Shown: one piece after another, positions 56,801 to 64,000 of the stretch | Position numbering within the stretch: position 1 is the first letter of the stretch | Layout of the letters: each line of letters begins with the position of its first letter | Origin: Arthrobacter sp. NicSoilB4 | GTDB lineage: Bacteria > Actinomycetota > Actinomycetes > Actinomycetales > Micrococcaceae | DNA: 64,000 nucleotides | Direction: 5' to 3' | Assembly: GCF_019977335.1 (NCBI RefSeq) | Contig: NZ_AP024653.1 | Coordinates: 3,534,001 to 3,598,000, forward strand | Notes under the pieces: model-generated | Databases searched by the model: none | What the model saw: the letters and a program-made list of their open reading frames with translations, nothing else | Told to the model about the DNA's origin: nothing | Translations under genes and position numbers: made by a program

Positions 56801-56860
56801 CGCTACGCTTTCGGACGGACGCTGCGGGAATCCCCGTAGCGTCCGTCCGTTTGCGTAGCG
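56801..56860. repeat. Large double-stem palindrome between MBL and helicase genes
   Basis: The outer arms CGCTACGC (56801-56808) and GCGTAGCG (56853-56860) and the inner arms around CGGACGGACGCT (56812) and AGCGTCCGTCCG (56838-56849) stack into one long hairpin with a GGGAATCCCC cap. It contains the TTTCGGAC word of family D. It probably stops both converging transcripts. Confidence 0.7.
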
Positions 56861-56873
56861 AAAAACCGAAATC

Positions 56874-58781
56874 CTAGCGGCTGCGGCGTTCGTTCGACGC
56901 CGGGGCCGACGCGCGGCGGGGGCCGCCGCTGCGTGCCGGACGGCCTTCGCCGGAGCGGCCGTTGCCGCCGCCTGCGTAGGATCCGCCCGAGGTGCCACCG
57001 GTGTTGGAGGACCAGACAGCCGCGTTGCCGCCGGCGTTGCCGGACTTGGCGCCGGCAGCTGCACGCTGGCCCGTTGCCGGGCGTCCGCCGCGCTGGCCGC
57101 CGGTTGCGCCACCCGTGCGGGGAGCGCCACCGGTGCGCGGGGCTCCGCTGCGGGGTGCTCCGCTGCGGGGAGCCGAAGCACCCCGGGCGTCGCTGCGTCC
57201 TTCGGCTGCGCGGCCGTCGGAACCGCGGCCGGCCGAGGCGCGGCCGCCTGCAGACGGAACATCGTTGCGGTGGGTGCCGTACGACGTCGAGCGGGCGCGG
57301 GCGCTGCGGCGCTCGGCGCGCTCGGCATCCATCCGGTCCTCGTTCCGCTCGATGACACGCTCGGCGGCGTTGCGCGCAGCAGCCTGGCCTTCGTAGGCCA
57401 CGGCACGGCGCTCGGCACGGGGAAGATCGGTACGGGGAGCCTCGGCTCCGACGCGTCCGCGTCCGCCACGGCCACCACGGCCACCCGCGGTGGGTGCAGC
57501 CTGGGTGGTGCGGCGGGCGCGCTTGCGCTCGGCGTTGGCACCGGTGGAGCTGCCGCCGCCCTGGTTGGACTTGGCGGCCAGCAGTGCAGCGCGGGTGCGC
57601 GGATCGATCTTGTCGGCCATTTCGCCCACCAGTTCTGCAACCAGCGGCGAGTTGGCGGTGACGCGTTCGAAGTTGACCTCGACGCCGGCAGCCTTCATGA
57701 GCTTCTTGACGTCGGACTGCTGCTCCGGCAGGGTCAGCGTGACCACGGTGCCGTCGGAGCCGGCGCGGGCGGTACGGCCCGAGCGGTGCAGGTACGCCTT
57801 GTGCTCCGTGGGCGGATCCACGTGAATAACCAGCTCGACGTCGTCGACGTGGACGCCGCGGGCGGCGACGTCGGTGGCGACCAGGACACGGACCTCGCCC
57901 GAGGAGAACTCGGCCAGGTTCCGGTCACGGGCGTTCTGCGACAGGTTGCCGTGCAGGTCGACGGCGGGGATGCCGGCGTCGGTCAGGGTCTTGGCGAGCT
58001 TGCGGGCGTGGTGCTTGGTGCGCAGGAAGAGCACCCGGCGGCCGGCACCCGAGGCGAGCTCGACGATCAGCTGCTTCTTGACGGTCTGGTCGTTGACGAC
58101 GAGGACGTGGTGCTCCATGGTGGTCACCGCGGCCTGCGACTCATCCACTGCGTGGGTGAGCGGGTTGGACAGGTAGCGCTGGACGATCTTGTCCACGCCG
58201 TTGTCCAGGGTGGCGGAGAAGAGCAGTCGCTGGCCCTGGCTGGGGGTCATGTCCATGAGCTTCTTGACCACCGGGAGGAAGCCGAGGTCGGCCATGTGGT
58301 CGGCCTCGTCCAGCACGGTGATCTCGACGCCTTCGAGGGTCAGGATGCGCTGGCGGATCAGGTCCTCCAGGCGGCCCGGGCAGGCGATGACGATGTCGAC
58401 GCCGGCGCGCAGCGCCTTTTCCTGGCGGGCCTGGGAAATGCCGCCGTAGATCACGGTGGTGTTCAGGCCCATGGCCTTGGCCATCGGCTCGATGGTGGCG
58501 TTGATCTGGGTGGCCAGTTCACGGGTCGGCGCGAGGACCAGGCCCATCGGGCGGCCGGGCTTGCGGAAGTGCTTGGCTTCCCGCTCAGCGAGTCGTGCTA
58601 CAAGCGGAATCGCGAAAGCAATGGTCTTGCCGGAACCGGTGCGGCCGCGGCCCAGGACGTCGCGTCCGGCCAGGGTGTCCGGCAGGGTCTTGACCTGGAT
58701 GGGGAACGGTTCCACGATCCCCTGGGCGGTAAGGGTGTCGGCGAGGGCCTTGGGCGTGCCGAGGGCAGCAAAAGTAGTCAT
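56874..58781 (-). CDS. DEAD-box RNA helicase with long Arg/Gly-rich tail
   Basis: A 635-residue helicase. The core has motif I GRTGSGKT (residues 46-53), Ia PTRELATQI, motif II DEAD (LDEADHMADLGF), motif III SAT, and motifs V-VI ATDVAARGVHVDD and HRSGRTARAG. After about residue 400 comes a disordered tail rich in R, G, A and S, with runs of SGAPRSGAPRTGGAPRTGG type that likely bind RNA nonspecifically. Such helicases aid ribosome assembly and mRNA turnover, often in the cold. The start is taken as ATG 58781; an in-frame TTG lies nine bases earlier. Confidence 0.93.
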   Translation of the reverse strand: MTTFAALGTPKALADTLTAQGIVEPFPIQVKTLPDTLAGRDVLGRGRTGSGKTIAFAIPLVARLAEREAKHFRKPGRPMGLVLAPTRELATQINATIEPMAKAMGLNTTVIYGGISQARQEKALRAGVDIVIACPGRLEDLIRQRILTLEGVEITVLDEADHMADLGFLPVVKKLMDMTPSQGQRLLFSATLDNGVDKIVQRYLSNPLTHAVDESQAAVTTMEHHVLVVNDQTVKKQLIVELASGAGRRVLFLRTKHHARKLAKTLTDAGIPAVDLHGNLSQNARDRNLAEFSSGEVRVLVATDVAARGVHVDDVELVIHVDPPTEHKAYLHRSGRTARAGSDGTVVTLTLPEQQSDVKKLMKAAGVEVNFERVTANSPLVAELVGEMADKIDPRTRAALLAAKSNQGGGSSTGANAERKRARRTTQAAPTAGGRGGRGGRGRVGAEAPRTDLPRAERRAVAYEGQAAARNAAERVIERNEDRMDAERAERRSARARSTSYGTHRNDVPSAGGRASAGRGSDGRAAEGRSDARGASAPRSGAPRSGAPRTGGAPRTGGATGGQRGGRPATGQRAAAGAKSGNAGGNAAVWSSNTGGTSGGSYAGGGNGRSGEGRPARSGGPRRASAPASNERRSR

Positions 58782-59111
58782 AAGTTTCAAAGGTCTTTCA
58801 GGCGGTATCCGTGCGGATATCGGCCCCCGGTGCCGGTTGGCCCAGGGGTTCGCCGAAGAAAAGTCAGGTGATCAACCGGGCTGCTACCAACCTTGCGGCA
58901 GTAGCGGCCGGGACCAAATAGAACGCGTTCATCGACGCAGGATGTGCCTCTCACATGAAAAAGTCCCACTCCCTGAAACGGAATCCGGAACGAATCCAGC
59001 AGGGGAACCGGTTGATGAACCGGACCGATCATTCAAGACCAAAGTGGGCATCACTGCACATCAAGTTCCTTCAGTCTATCATCCGGCGAGGCCAGGACCG
59101 CTTTCGCCCGC
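58782..59111 (-). other. 330-bp region, long 5' leader of the helicase gene
   Basis: No gene is seen. On the helicase strand this would be an untranslated leader. It includes the small palindrome CCGGTT-gatg-AACCGG (59007-59022) and several polypurine stretches. Long leaders are common on cold-inducible helicase genes, but no known riboswitch or cold-shock element is recognised. Confidence 0.45.
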
Positions 59112-59465
59112 TCAGGGCACCAGTGCAGGGGCTTGGAACAGCGGGACGTGCGACGCCGGCCGCACGGCCTCCGGGGCCCGCTCCGGCGGCAGCGCGGACG
59201 GCTCACTTCCGGCCGCGGCACCGAACGTCGCCGCGATGGCGCGGCCGGCGGCCGGGACCGCTACCCGCACGATGACCAGGGCCTCGGCGTCGATCAGCCG
59301 CCGGGTGCCCGTCCGCTCGTCCAGGATCCAGAACAGGTCCGTGGCTGCCACCGTCCTGATCACCTTGCCCCGGTGGAAGAGCCTGCCGTTATGCCACGCT
59401 TCAATCTCGTCCCCCACCGAAAGCTCCCCACACGATTGAATCTGTTGCGAAACCTCTGCAGTCAT
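59112..59465 (-). CDS. Small hypothetical beta-rich protein
   Basis: A 117-residue soluble protein. The N-terminal 75 residues look like an SH3-like or small beta barrel: GELSVGDEIEAWHNGRLFHR, GKVIRTVAATDLFWILDERT, RRLIDAEALVIVRV. A Pro/Ala-rich tail follows (SALPPERAPEAVRPA). GGGGAGGGG precedes the ATG at 59465; the longer frame to 59642 lacks a site. It is divergent from the methyltransferase gene. No family is recognised. Confidence 0.65.
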   Translation of the reverse strand: MTAEVSQQIQSCGELSVGDEIEAWHNGRLFHRGKVIRTVAATDLFWILDERTGTRRLIDAEALVIVRVAVPAAGRAIAATFGAAAGSEPSALPPERAPEAVRPASHVPLFQAPALVP

Positions 59466-59659
59466 GGCCTGTCCCCTCCCCGGATCCGGATTCACCCCAG
59501 CGTCATTCCGCTCTCCGGCTCCAGCCTCCACCACCAAGGTTTCGACGGCGTTTCCATGCGGTGATTTTCTTGTGTCGCCCAGCCGTTGGTTCCACCGGCG
59601 GTGTTCCCCTGCCATGATGTGGAAATCGACCCACCACCCCACGACCGGCGAGGACAGCG

Positions 59660-60322
59660 ATGACGGAGCACGATCACCCCGCGGAGGGCAGCAACACCAG
59701 CGCGGCCGAGGTGTGGGACGAAAAGTACCGGAGCCGGAGCAGGATCTGGAGCGGCGAACCGAACCCCCAGCTGATCGCCGAGGCCGCGCCCCTTCCGCCC
59801 GGGACGGCCCTTGACCTGGGCTGCGGCGAGGGGGCGGACGCCATCTGGCTCGCCAGCCGCGGCTGGAAGGTCACCGCCGTCGACGTCTCCGCCGTTGCGC
59901 TGGAGCGGGCGGACGCGCATGCGCAGGAACGCGGCCAGAGCGGGAACATCACGTGGCTGCGGCAGGATCTCGCCACCTGGGTGCCCGGGGAACTCTTCGA
60001 CCTGGTCACGGCCCAGTTCCTGCATTCCACGGTGATGCCCTGGCAGCAGGCCCTGCAGCTGGCCGCCGCCGCGGTTCGGACCGGCGGGACGCTGCTGATT
60101 GTGGGCCACCACCCCGAGGGGCTGCCGCCGTGGGGGCAGCACCACCATGCGCCGGAGAAGTTCTACACGGCCGAGCAGCTGGCGCGCGAGCTGGGCATTG
60201 AGGCGCCGGAGTGGCGGCTCGACGTCGTGGACACGCGGCACCGCAGCGCCACCGGGCCCGACGGCGAAGCTGCCGCCCTGACCGACGCCGTCCTGCGCGC
60301 CACCCGCCTCGCCGCCCGCTGA
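59660..60322 (+). CDS. Class I SAM methyltransferase (TehB/TPMT-like)
   Basis: A 220-residue methyltransferase. WDEKYRSRSRIWSGEPNPQL is the N-terminal element typical of TPMT/TehB-like proteins. Motif I is ALDLGCGEGADAIWLA (about 49-64), then VTAVDVSAVALERA and WLRQDLATWVP. The C-terminal GTLLIVGHHPEGLPPW and the His-rich loop QHHHAPEKFY are unusual. These enzymes methylate small thiols or metalloids. A histidine cluster could bind metal. The function is unknown. Confidence 0.87.
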   Translation: MTEHDHPAEGSNTSAAEVWDEKYRSRSRIWSGEPNPQLIAEAAPLPPGTALDLGCGEGADAIWLASRGWKVTAVDVSAVALERADAHAQERGQSGNITWLRQDLATWVPGELFDLVTAQFLHSTVMPWQQALQLAAAAVRTGGTLLIVGHHPEGLPPWGQHHHAPEKFYTAEQLARELGIEAPEWRLDVVDTRHRSATGPDGEAAALTDAVLRATRLAAR

Positions 60323-60565
60323 GCGGGCCCGGCAGCACCCCATCCGCCGTCGACGTCGCCGGTTACGTGCTGGGTCGCCGGAAGGACCCGGCGATCTCGC
60401 GTGTCCCGGGCGCCGGGGGCTCGACCGGTTGCCGGGGCCATCCGTTTCCCGCCAGGTTCGAATAACCTCCGTTACCCGATCCAAGGTTTTCGGAGCTGAC
60501 CGGACCGCCAAGGCCGGGTCGGCCAGCAAAACCGCTACGGCAGTCATCACCGGAAGGGCAGAATC

Positions 60566-60793
60566 TTGGCAATGGACAAGGTCAACTGCACGGTCATCAA
60601 CCACCTCGGCGCGGCGAAGGAAGGCACCGGGAGGCTCACCGGTAACGAAGATCTCAAGCGCGAAGGCCAGCATGACCAGGCCAAGGCCAAGCTGCAGGAG
60701 GCCGGCGACAGGGCGAAGCGCGCGGCGGCGGACATCGGAGAAAACGTCCAGGACGTCGCCCGCAAGCTCAAGCAGGGCTTCAGCAAGGACTAG
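60566..60793 (+). CDS. CsbD-like stress protein
   Basis: A 75-residue, fully helical hydrophilic protein. LGAAKEGTGRLTGNEDLKRE and GQHDQAKAKLQEAGDRAKRA carry the CsbD repeat (AKE..G..TGN..L..EG..DQAK). The family is made under general stress in many bacteria; the mechanism is unknown. The start is TTG at 60566 because AAGGG lies seven bases before it; an ATG at 60572 is possible. The C-terminus QDVARKLKQGFSKD is basic. It is a lone gene between GC-rich spacers. Confidence 0.82.
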   Translation: MAMDKVNCTVINHLGAAKEGTGRLTGNEDLKREGQHDQAKAKLQEAGDRAKRAAADIGENVQDVARKLKQGFSKD

Positions 60794-61231
60794 GTTGCGC
60801 CCCGGGGTCGGCCGTCGACCTCGCGTGCCCGGCCTGGCGGCTTCAGATATGACATGGGACACGGGACGACAAGTGGGGCGCGGATAGTCGACACTTGTCG
60901 AAGGTCAGTACGGCGCGCACACCCGCTCCGCAGGACCGGCCGGACCGGCGGCGGCAGGCTGGCGCCGGCGTCGAAAATTCCCGGATTCGCGGCGGGGCGG
61001 GCCTTTTCCCCGCACGGCCGTTGCGGCTTACGCGACCCCCGCAGGCCCCGCCCCGGGACGCACGACGGCGGCGGCCCGCCGGACGGCGGCGCCGCGGGGA
61101 CCCCGGAATGCCGCCCGTACGCTTAATTCACACGACAAAGTGTTACCTCCGTCACACCTTCGATGGATCCGTGCGGGCCTCCGGCGGAATGCTCTCCGCC
61201 CGCGGCCCGCCTGTAACAAGGAAGAAGCCTA
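60794..61231. other. 438-bp intergenic region before cycA-type gene
   Basis: Open frames exist but have shadow composition and no homology. A perfect inverted repeat CGACAAGTG/CACTTGTCG (60867-60875 and 60892-60900) with a 16-base centre is the only clear structure. No riboswitch is recognised. AAGGAAG at about 61218 serves the permease gene. Confidence 0.5.
60867..60900. promoter_or_regulatory. Candidate operator CGACAAGTG-n16-CACTTGTCG
   Basis: Perfect nine-base inverted arms lie about 330 bases before the permease gene and 75 bases after the CsbD-like stop. It may be a weak terminator of the CsbD gene or a regulator site; there is no T-run. Confidence 0.35.
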
Positions 61232-62716
61232 ATGTCTGAACGCACCACCACGGCTGTCCCGAACATCGCTCCAGAGTCCTCCCCCAGCAGCCAAGGCCAG
61301 GAACCGCACCTCGCCCGCGCCCTGGGCAACCGCCACATCCAGCTGCTGGCCATCGGCGGCGCAATCGGCACCGGACTGTTCATGGGCTCCGGCAAAACCA
61401 TCTCACTGGCCGGCCCATCCGTCATCTTCGTCTACATGATCATCGGCTTCATGCTGTTCTTCGTCATGCGGGCCATGGGCGAGATCCTGCTCTCCAACCT
61501 GAACTACAAGTCCTTCAGCGACTTCGCCGGCGATCTCCTGGGCCCCTGGGCGGGCTTCTTCACGGGCTGGTCCTACTGGTTCTTCTGGGTGGTGACCGGC
61601 GTGGCCGACATCGTCGCGATCGCCGGTTATGTGGACAAGCTCGCGCCCGGCACACCCCTCTGGATCCCGGCCCTGATCACTCCTGTTGTCCTGATCCTGC
61701 TGAACCTCCCCACCGTCAAGGCCTTTGGCGAAGCCGAATTCTGGTTCGCCATCATCAAGGTGGTGGCCATCCTGGCGCTGATCGGCACCGGCATCGTTAT
61801 GATCGCCACGAACTTCACCTCCCCCAACGGCGCAGTGGCGAACCTGGCCAACATGTGGAACGACGGCGGCATGTTCCCGCACGGCATGTTCGGCTTCATC
61901 CTCGGCTTCCAGATCGCCATCTTCGCCTTCGCCGGCATCGAGCTCGTGGGCACCGCGGCAGCAGAAACCAAAGACCCCGAGAAGAACCTGCCGCGCGCCA
62001 TCAACTCCATCCCCATCCGCGTCCTGCTGTTCTACGTGGGTGCCCTGGTGGTCATCATGGCGGTCAACCCGTGGCGCACCATCGATGCCGCCGGCAGCCC
62101 CTTCATCGGCATGTTCACCCTGGCCGGCCTCGGCATCGCCGCCGTGGTCATCAACCTGGTGGTCCTCACCTCCGCTGCCTCCAGCGCCAACTCAGGCATC
62201 TACTCCACCTCGCGCATGGTCTACGGCCTGGCCCAGGACGGCAACGCCCCGAAGGCCTTCGGCAAGCTGAGCATCCGCAAGGTTCCGCAAAACGCCCTGC
62301 TGTTTTCCTGCATCTTCCTGCTGGCCGGGCTGATCCTGCTCTACTCGGGCGACTCCGTGATCGGCGCGTTCACCGTGGTCACCTCGGTGGCCTCCGTGCT
62401 CACCATGTTCGTCTGGTCCATGATCCTGATCAGCTACATCGTGTTCCGCCGCCGCCGTCCCGAGCTGCACGCGGCTTCGAAGTTCAAGATGCCGGGCTCG
62501 GGCTTCATGCCGTACGTGGTGCTCGCCTTCTTCGGCTTCATGCTGGTAGCGCTTGGCCAGGCCGACGACACCCGGCTCGCCCTGCTGGTCGCGCCGCTCT
62601 GGTTCCTGATGCTGGGCGCGGCCTGGTACTTCAACCGCCAGACGCCGCTGCAGCAGGCCCGGATCGCGGAATGGAAAGCAGTCCGCGACGCCGCGTCAGT
62701 GCCCGCAGCAAGCTAG
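61232..62716 (+). CDS. cycA: Amino acid permease, D-serine/D-alanine/glycine type
   Basis: A 494-residue APC-superfamily permease with twelve helices. The first helix region GNRHIQLLAIGGAIGTGLFM carries the substrate-binding GAIGTGLF motif. FAFAGIELVGTAAAETKDPE (helix 6/loop) and SSANSGIYSTSRMVYGLAQD are typical of CycA and close relatives. RFHRP-like basic loop residues follow in FRRRRPEL. The closest characterised match by these blocks is CycA, which imports D-Ser, D-Ala and Gly, but other small neutral amino acids are possible. It ends at a strong terminator. Confidence 0.9.
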   Translation: MSERTTTAVPNIAPESSPSSQGQEPHLARALGNRHIQLLAIGGAIGTGLFMGSGKTISLAGPSVIFVYMIIGFMLFFVMRAMGEILLSNLNYKSFSDFAGDLLGPWAGFFTGWSYWFFWVVTGVADIVAIAGYVDKLAPGTPLWIPALITPVVLILLNLPTVKAFGEAEFWFAIIKVVAILALIGTGIVMIATNFTSPNGAVANLANMWNDGGMFPHGMFGFILGFQIAIFAFAGIELVGTAAAETKDPEKNLPRAINSIPIRVLLFYVGALVVIMAVNPWRTIDAAGSPFIGMFTLAGLGIAAVVINLVVLTSAASSANSGIYSTSRMVYGLAQDGNAPKAFGKLSIRKVPQNALLFSCIFLLAGLILLYSGDSVIGAFTVVTSVASVLTMFVWSMILISYIVFRRRRPELHAASKFKMPGSGFMPYVVLAFFGFMLVALGQADDTRLALLVAPLWFLMLGAAWYFNRQTPLQQARIAEWKAVRDAASVPAAS

Positions 62717-62753
62717 GCATCACCCGCCTTCGGGGCCGAAAGGCACCGGGCAA

Positions 62754-62786
62754 GGAGCTCCGGCCGGAACCACCGGCCGGAGCTCC
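62754..62786. terminator. Bidirectional terminator hairpin after cycA-type gene
   Basis: Perfect 14-bp arms GGAGCTCCGGCCGG and CCGGCCGGAGCTCC have a five-base loop. GTTGCTTTAA follows on the plus strand. It lies between convergent genes. Confidence 0.8.
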
Positions 62787-62863
62787 GTTGCTTTAACACC
62801 GGCCTTTACACGGGCGCTTCACGTCGCCTCACCGCTGGGAACGCAGCGGATGCGGCGCCCGCG

Positions 62864-64000
62864 CTACGCGCGCCGGGAAACCCGCGGGGCGACCACGACG
62901 GCGGCGACGCCGATCAGCGCCGTCAGGGCGAAGACGCCGCCGAAGGACGCCGCCGTCGTCGTGAACGCGGCAAAAATGATTCCCGTCGTGGCGAGCGACA
63001 GCGCCCCGCCGAGCGAATCGGAAATGGACATGGCCGAGCTGTTGAAGCCCTCGTTGTCCCTGTTGGACAGGGCCAGGGTCATGACGCTCAGCCGTGCGTA
63101 CATCACGCCCATACCGCCACCCGCGACCACCCACGCGGCAATCGCGACGGCGGCCGGCCAGCCCAGGAGCGTGGTCGCGAGCACCAGGACGACGGCGGCG
63201 AGGACCATGGCCGCGCCGGTTCGCACCGCGCGGCGGTGGTCCAGGCGCGACCCGAGCCGTCCCTGCACAGCGGAGCCCGCGGCCCACGAGACGGCTCCGC
63301 CCGTGAGCGCCAATCCGGCGAAGGTGGGCGAGAAGGAGTATCGCTCCACCAGCAGGTACGGGAGGTAGACCTCGGCGCCGAAGAACGCCGCTGAAGCCAG
63401 GCCGCGGGTCAGGATGACGCTGGGGAGCCCGCGGCGGGCCGTCAGCGTGCCCCGCGGCACCAGCGGGCGGACGGCGATGAGGGCCACGGCGACGGCGGCC
63501 ACGGCCACGACTCCGCCCGCCACCGGCAGCCGGGACGAGAGGTTGAGTCCGAGCACGGCGAGCGCCGCGAGGGCGGCCCAGGCCAGCCGGCCGTAGCCCG
63601 CGGCCTTCCGCGGGGAAGGGGTGGACATGTCCCCCGGGGCGGCGCCCTCCGCAGCCCTTGGGTCGGGCGTTCCCCCGTCGGGCGTTCCGCGCAGCCCTCG
63701 CAGGGCGGGCACGATCATCAGCAGGGCCGGAACGACCAGGCCCACGACGCCGAGGAAGACCCAGTGCCAGCTGAGCATTTGCGCCACGATGCCGGCGGCG
63801 AAGGGTCCCACCAGCGAGGGAATCACCCACGCCGCGGAAAACGCGGCGAAGATCTTCGGGTGCAGCACGGGCGGATAGACCCGGGCGATCACCACATACA
63901 GCGCCACGGTCATGGCGCCGCCGCCCAGGCCCTGGACCAGCCGGCCCGCCACGAGGACAGGCATGGCCGACGCTGTTCCGGCGATCAGCAGGCCCAGCAC
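62864..64000 (-). CDS. MFS transporter, N-terminus outside window
   Basis: 378 residues are visible; the frame is open at the right edge, so the first helices are missing. GRLVQGLGGGAMTVALYVVI is the drug:proton antiporter motif region after helix 4. A polar cytoplasmic loop (about 105-135, PDGGTPDPRAAEGAAPGDMS) divides the halves, and GRLGSRLDHRRAVR is the second-half loop motif. The loop region includes a GGACATGTCC word of repeat family C in its DNA. It is most like multidrug/efflux MFS proteins; the substrate is unknown. Confidence 0.85.
   Translation of the reverse strand: MLGLLIAGTASAMPVLVAGRLVQGLGGGAMTVALYVVIARVYPPVLHPKIFAAFSAAWVIPSLVGPFAAGIVAQMLSWHWVFLGVVGLVVPALLMIVPALRGLRGTPDGGTPDPRAAEGAAPGDMSTPSPRKAAGYGRLAWAALAALAVLGLNLSSRLPVAGGVVAVAAVAVALIAVRPLVPRGTLTARRGLPSVILTRGLASAAFFGAEVYLPYLLVERYSFSPTFAGLALTGGAVSWAAGSAVQGRLGSRLDHRRAVRTGAAMVLAAVVLVLATTLLGWPAAVAIAAWVVAGGGMGVMYARLSVMTLALSNRDNEGFNSSAMSISDSLGGALSLATTGIIFAAFTTTAASFGGVFALTALIGVAAVVVAPRVSRRA

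Noticed and set aside
60867..60900. Glycine riboswitch upstream of the cycA-type gene
   Set aside because: The conserved glycine-aptamer words are not found; only a simple inverted repeat is present.
60854..61239. Two overlapping plus-strand open frames before the permease gene
   Set aside because: Arg/Gly/Ala-rich shadow composition, no recognisable domain and no good start signal.
63623..63632. GGACATGTCC in the MFS gene as a full repeat insertion
   Set aside because: Only one ten-base box is present without the other boxes of the 85-base unit; it may be chance.

Overview
The window is about two thirds G+C, codes densely on both strands and looks like chromosome of an actinobacterium of the Micrococcaceae (Arthrobacter/Pseudarthrobacter type). 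The signs are a clpB gene behind an HspR-type HAIR operator, a DUF3073 gene, a Septum_form-domain gene, adjacent purF-purM, many TANNNT boxes placed 6-8 bases before start codons (leaderless transcripts), and several families of palindromic intergenic repeats. No phage, insertion sequence, CRISPR array, tRNA or rRNA is visible.

Layout. 0-1.9 kb: a partial membrane protein and an exported class-A-like serine hydrolase. 1.9-18.4 kb: a purine-degradation island. uraD, uraH and a mocA-like nucleotidyltransferase run rightward. guaD, a broken xdhC remnant, an FAD subunit and a fused 2Fe-2S/molybdopterin xanthine dehydrogenase run leftward, followed by an aldo/keto reductase and a uracil-DNA-glycosylase-like gene. 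uox, aceB, a CitE-like DUF6986 gene, allE, hyi and allB run rightward. Together they take guanine to xanthine, urate and allantoin, and pull glyoxylate into malate. allC, gcl and a ureidoglycolate lyase are not in the window. 18.4-30.5 kb: mostly housekeeping genes (bcp, a methyltransferase, purF-purM, DUF3073, Septum_form, clpB) plus an orphan AbiEi/PD-(D/E)XK-like protein. 30.8-36.2 kb: a LacI regulator, an ACS-type MFS transporter, an SDR dehydrogenase, a BKACE enzyme and glycerate kinase. This gene set matches the oxidative 2-deoxy-D-ribonate pathway described in proteobacteria and is the most interesting metabolic unit here. 36.6-40.2 kb: an AhpD-like protein, then a leftward HTH-Mop regulator with modA-modB-modC, which supplies molybdate that the xanthine dehydrogenase needs. 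40.4-48.1 kb: small stand-alone genes (AI-2E-type permease, DUF4031-HD, an RHH/VOC pair, SRPBCC, YccF, YceI, LLM oxidoreductase, trpF, hutD) and a 13-bp tandem repeat behind trpF. 48.1-53.9 kb: a PotABCD-type ABC importer facing a FadR-type regulator and a stand-alone Cache-domain protein. 54.2-55.0 kb: a guanidine-III riboswitch in front of a pair of SMR exporters. 55.1-64.0 kb: an aldo/keto reductase, an MBL hydrolase, a DEAD-box RNA helicase, a methyltransferase, a CsbD-like protein, a cycA-type permease and a truncated MFS transporter.

The points most worth following up are the putative deoxyribonate operon with its 18-bp intercistronic hairpin, the guanidine-III/SMR locus, the promoter-leader-terminator arrangement in front of urate oxidase, the Cache/FadR pair, and the repeat families, one of which has supplied the stop codon of glycerate kinase.
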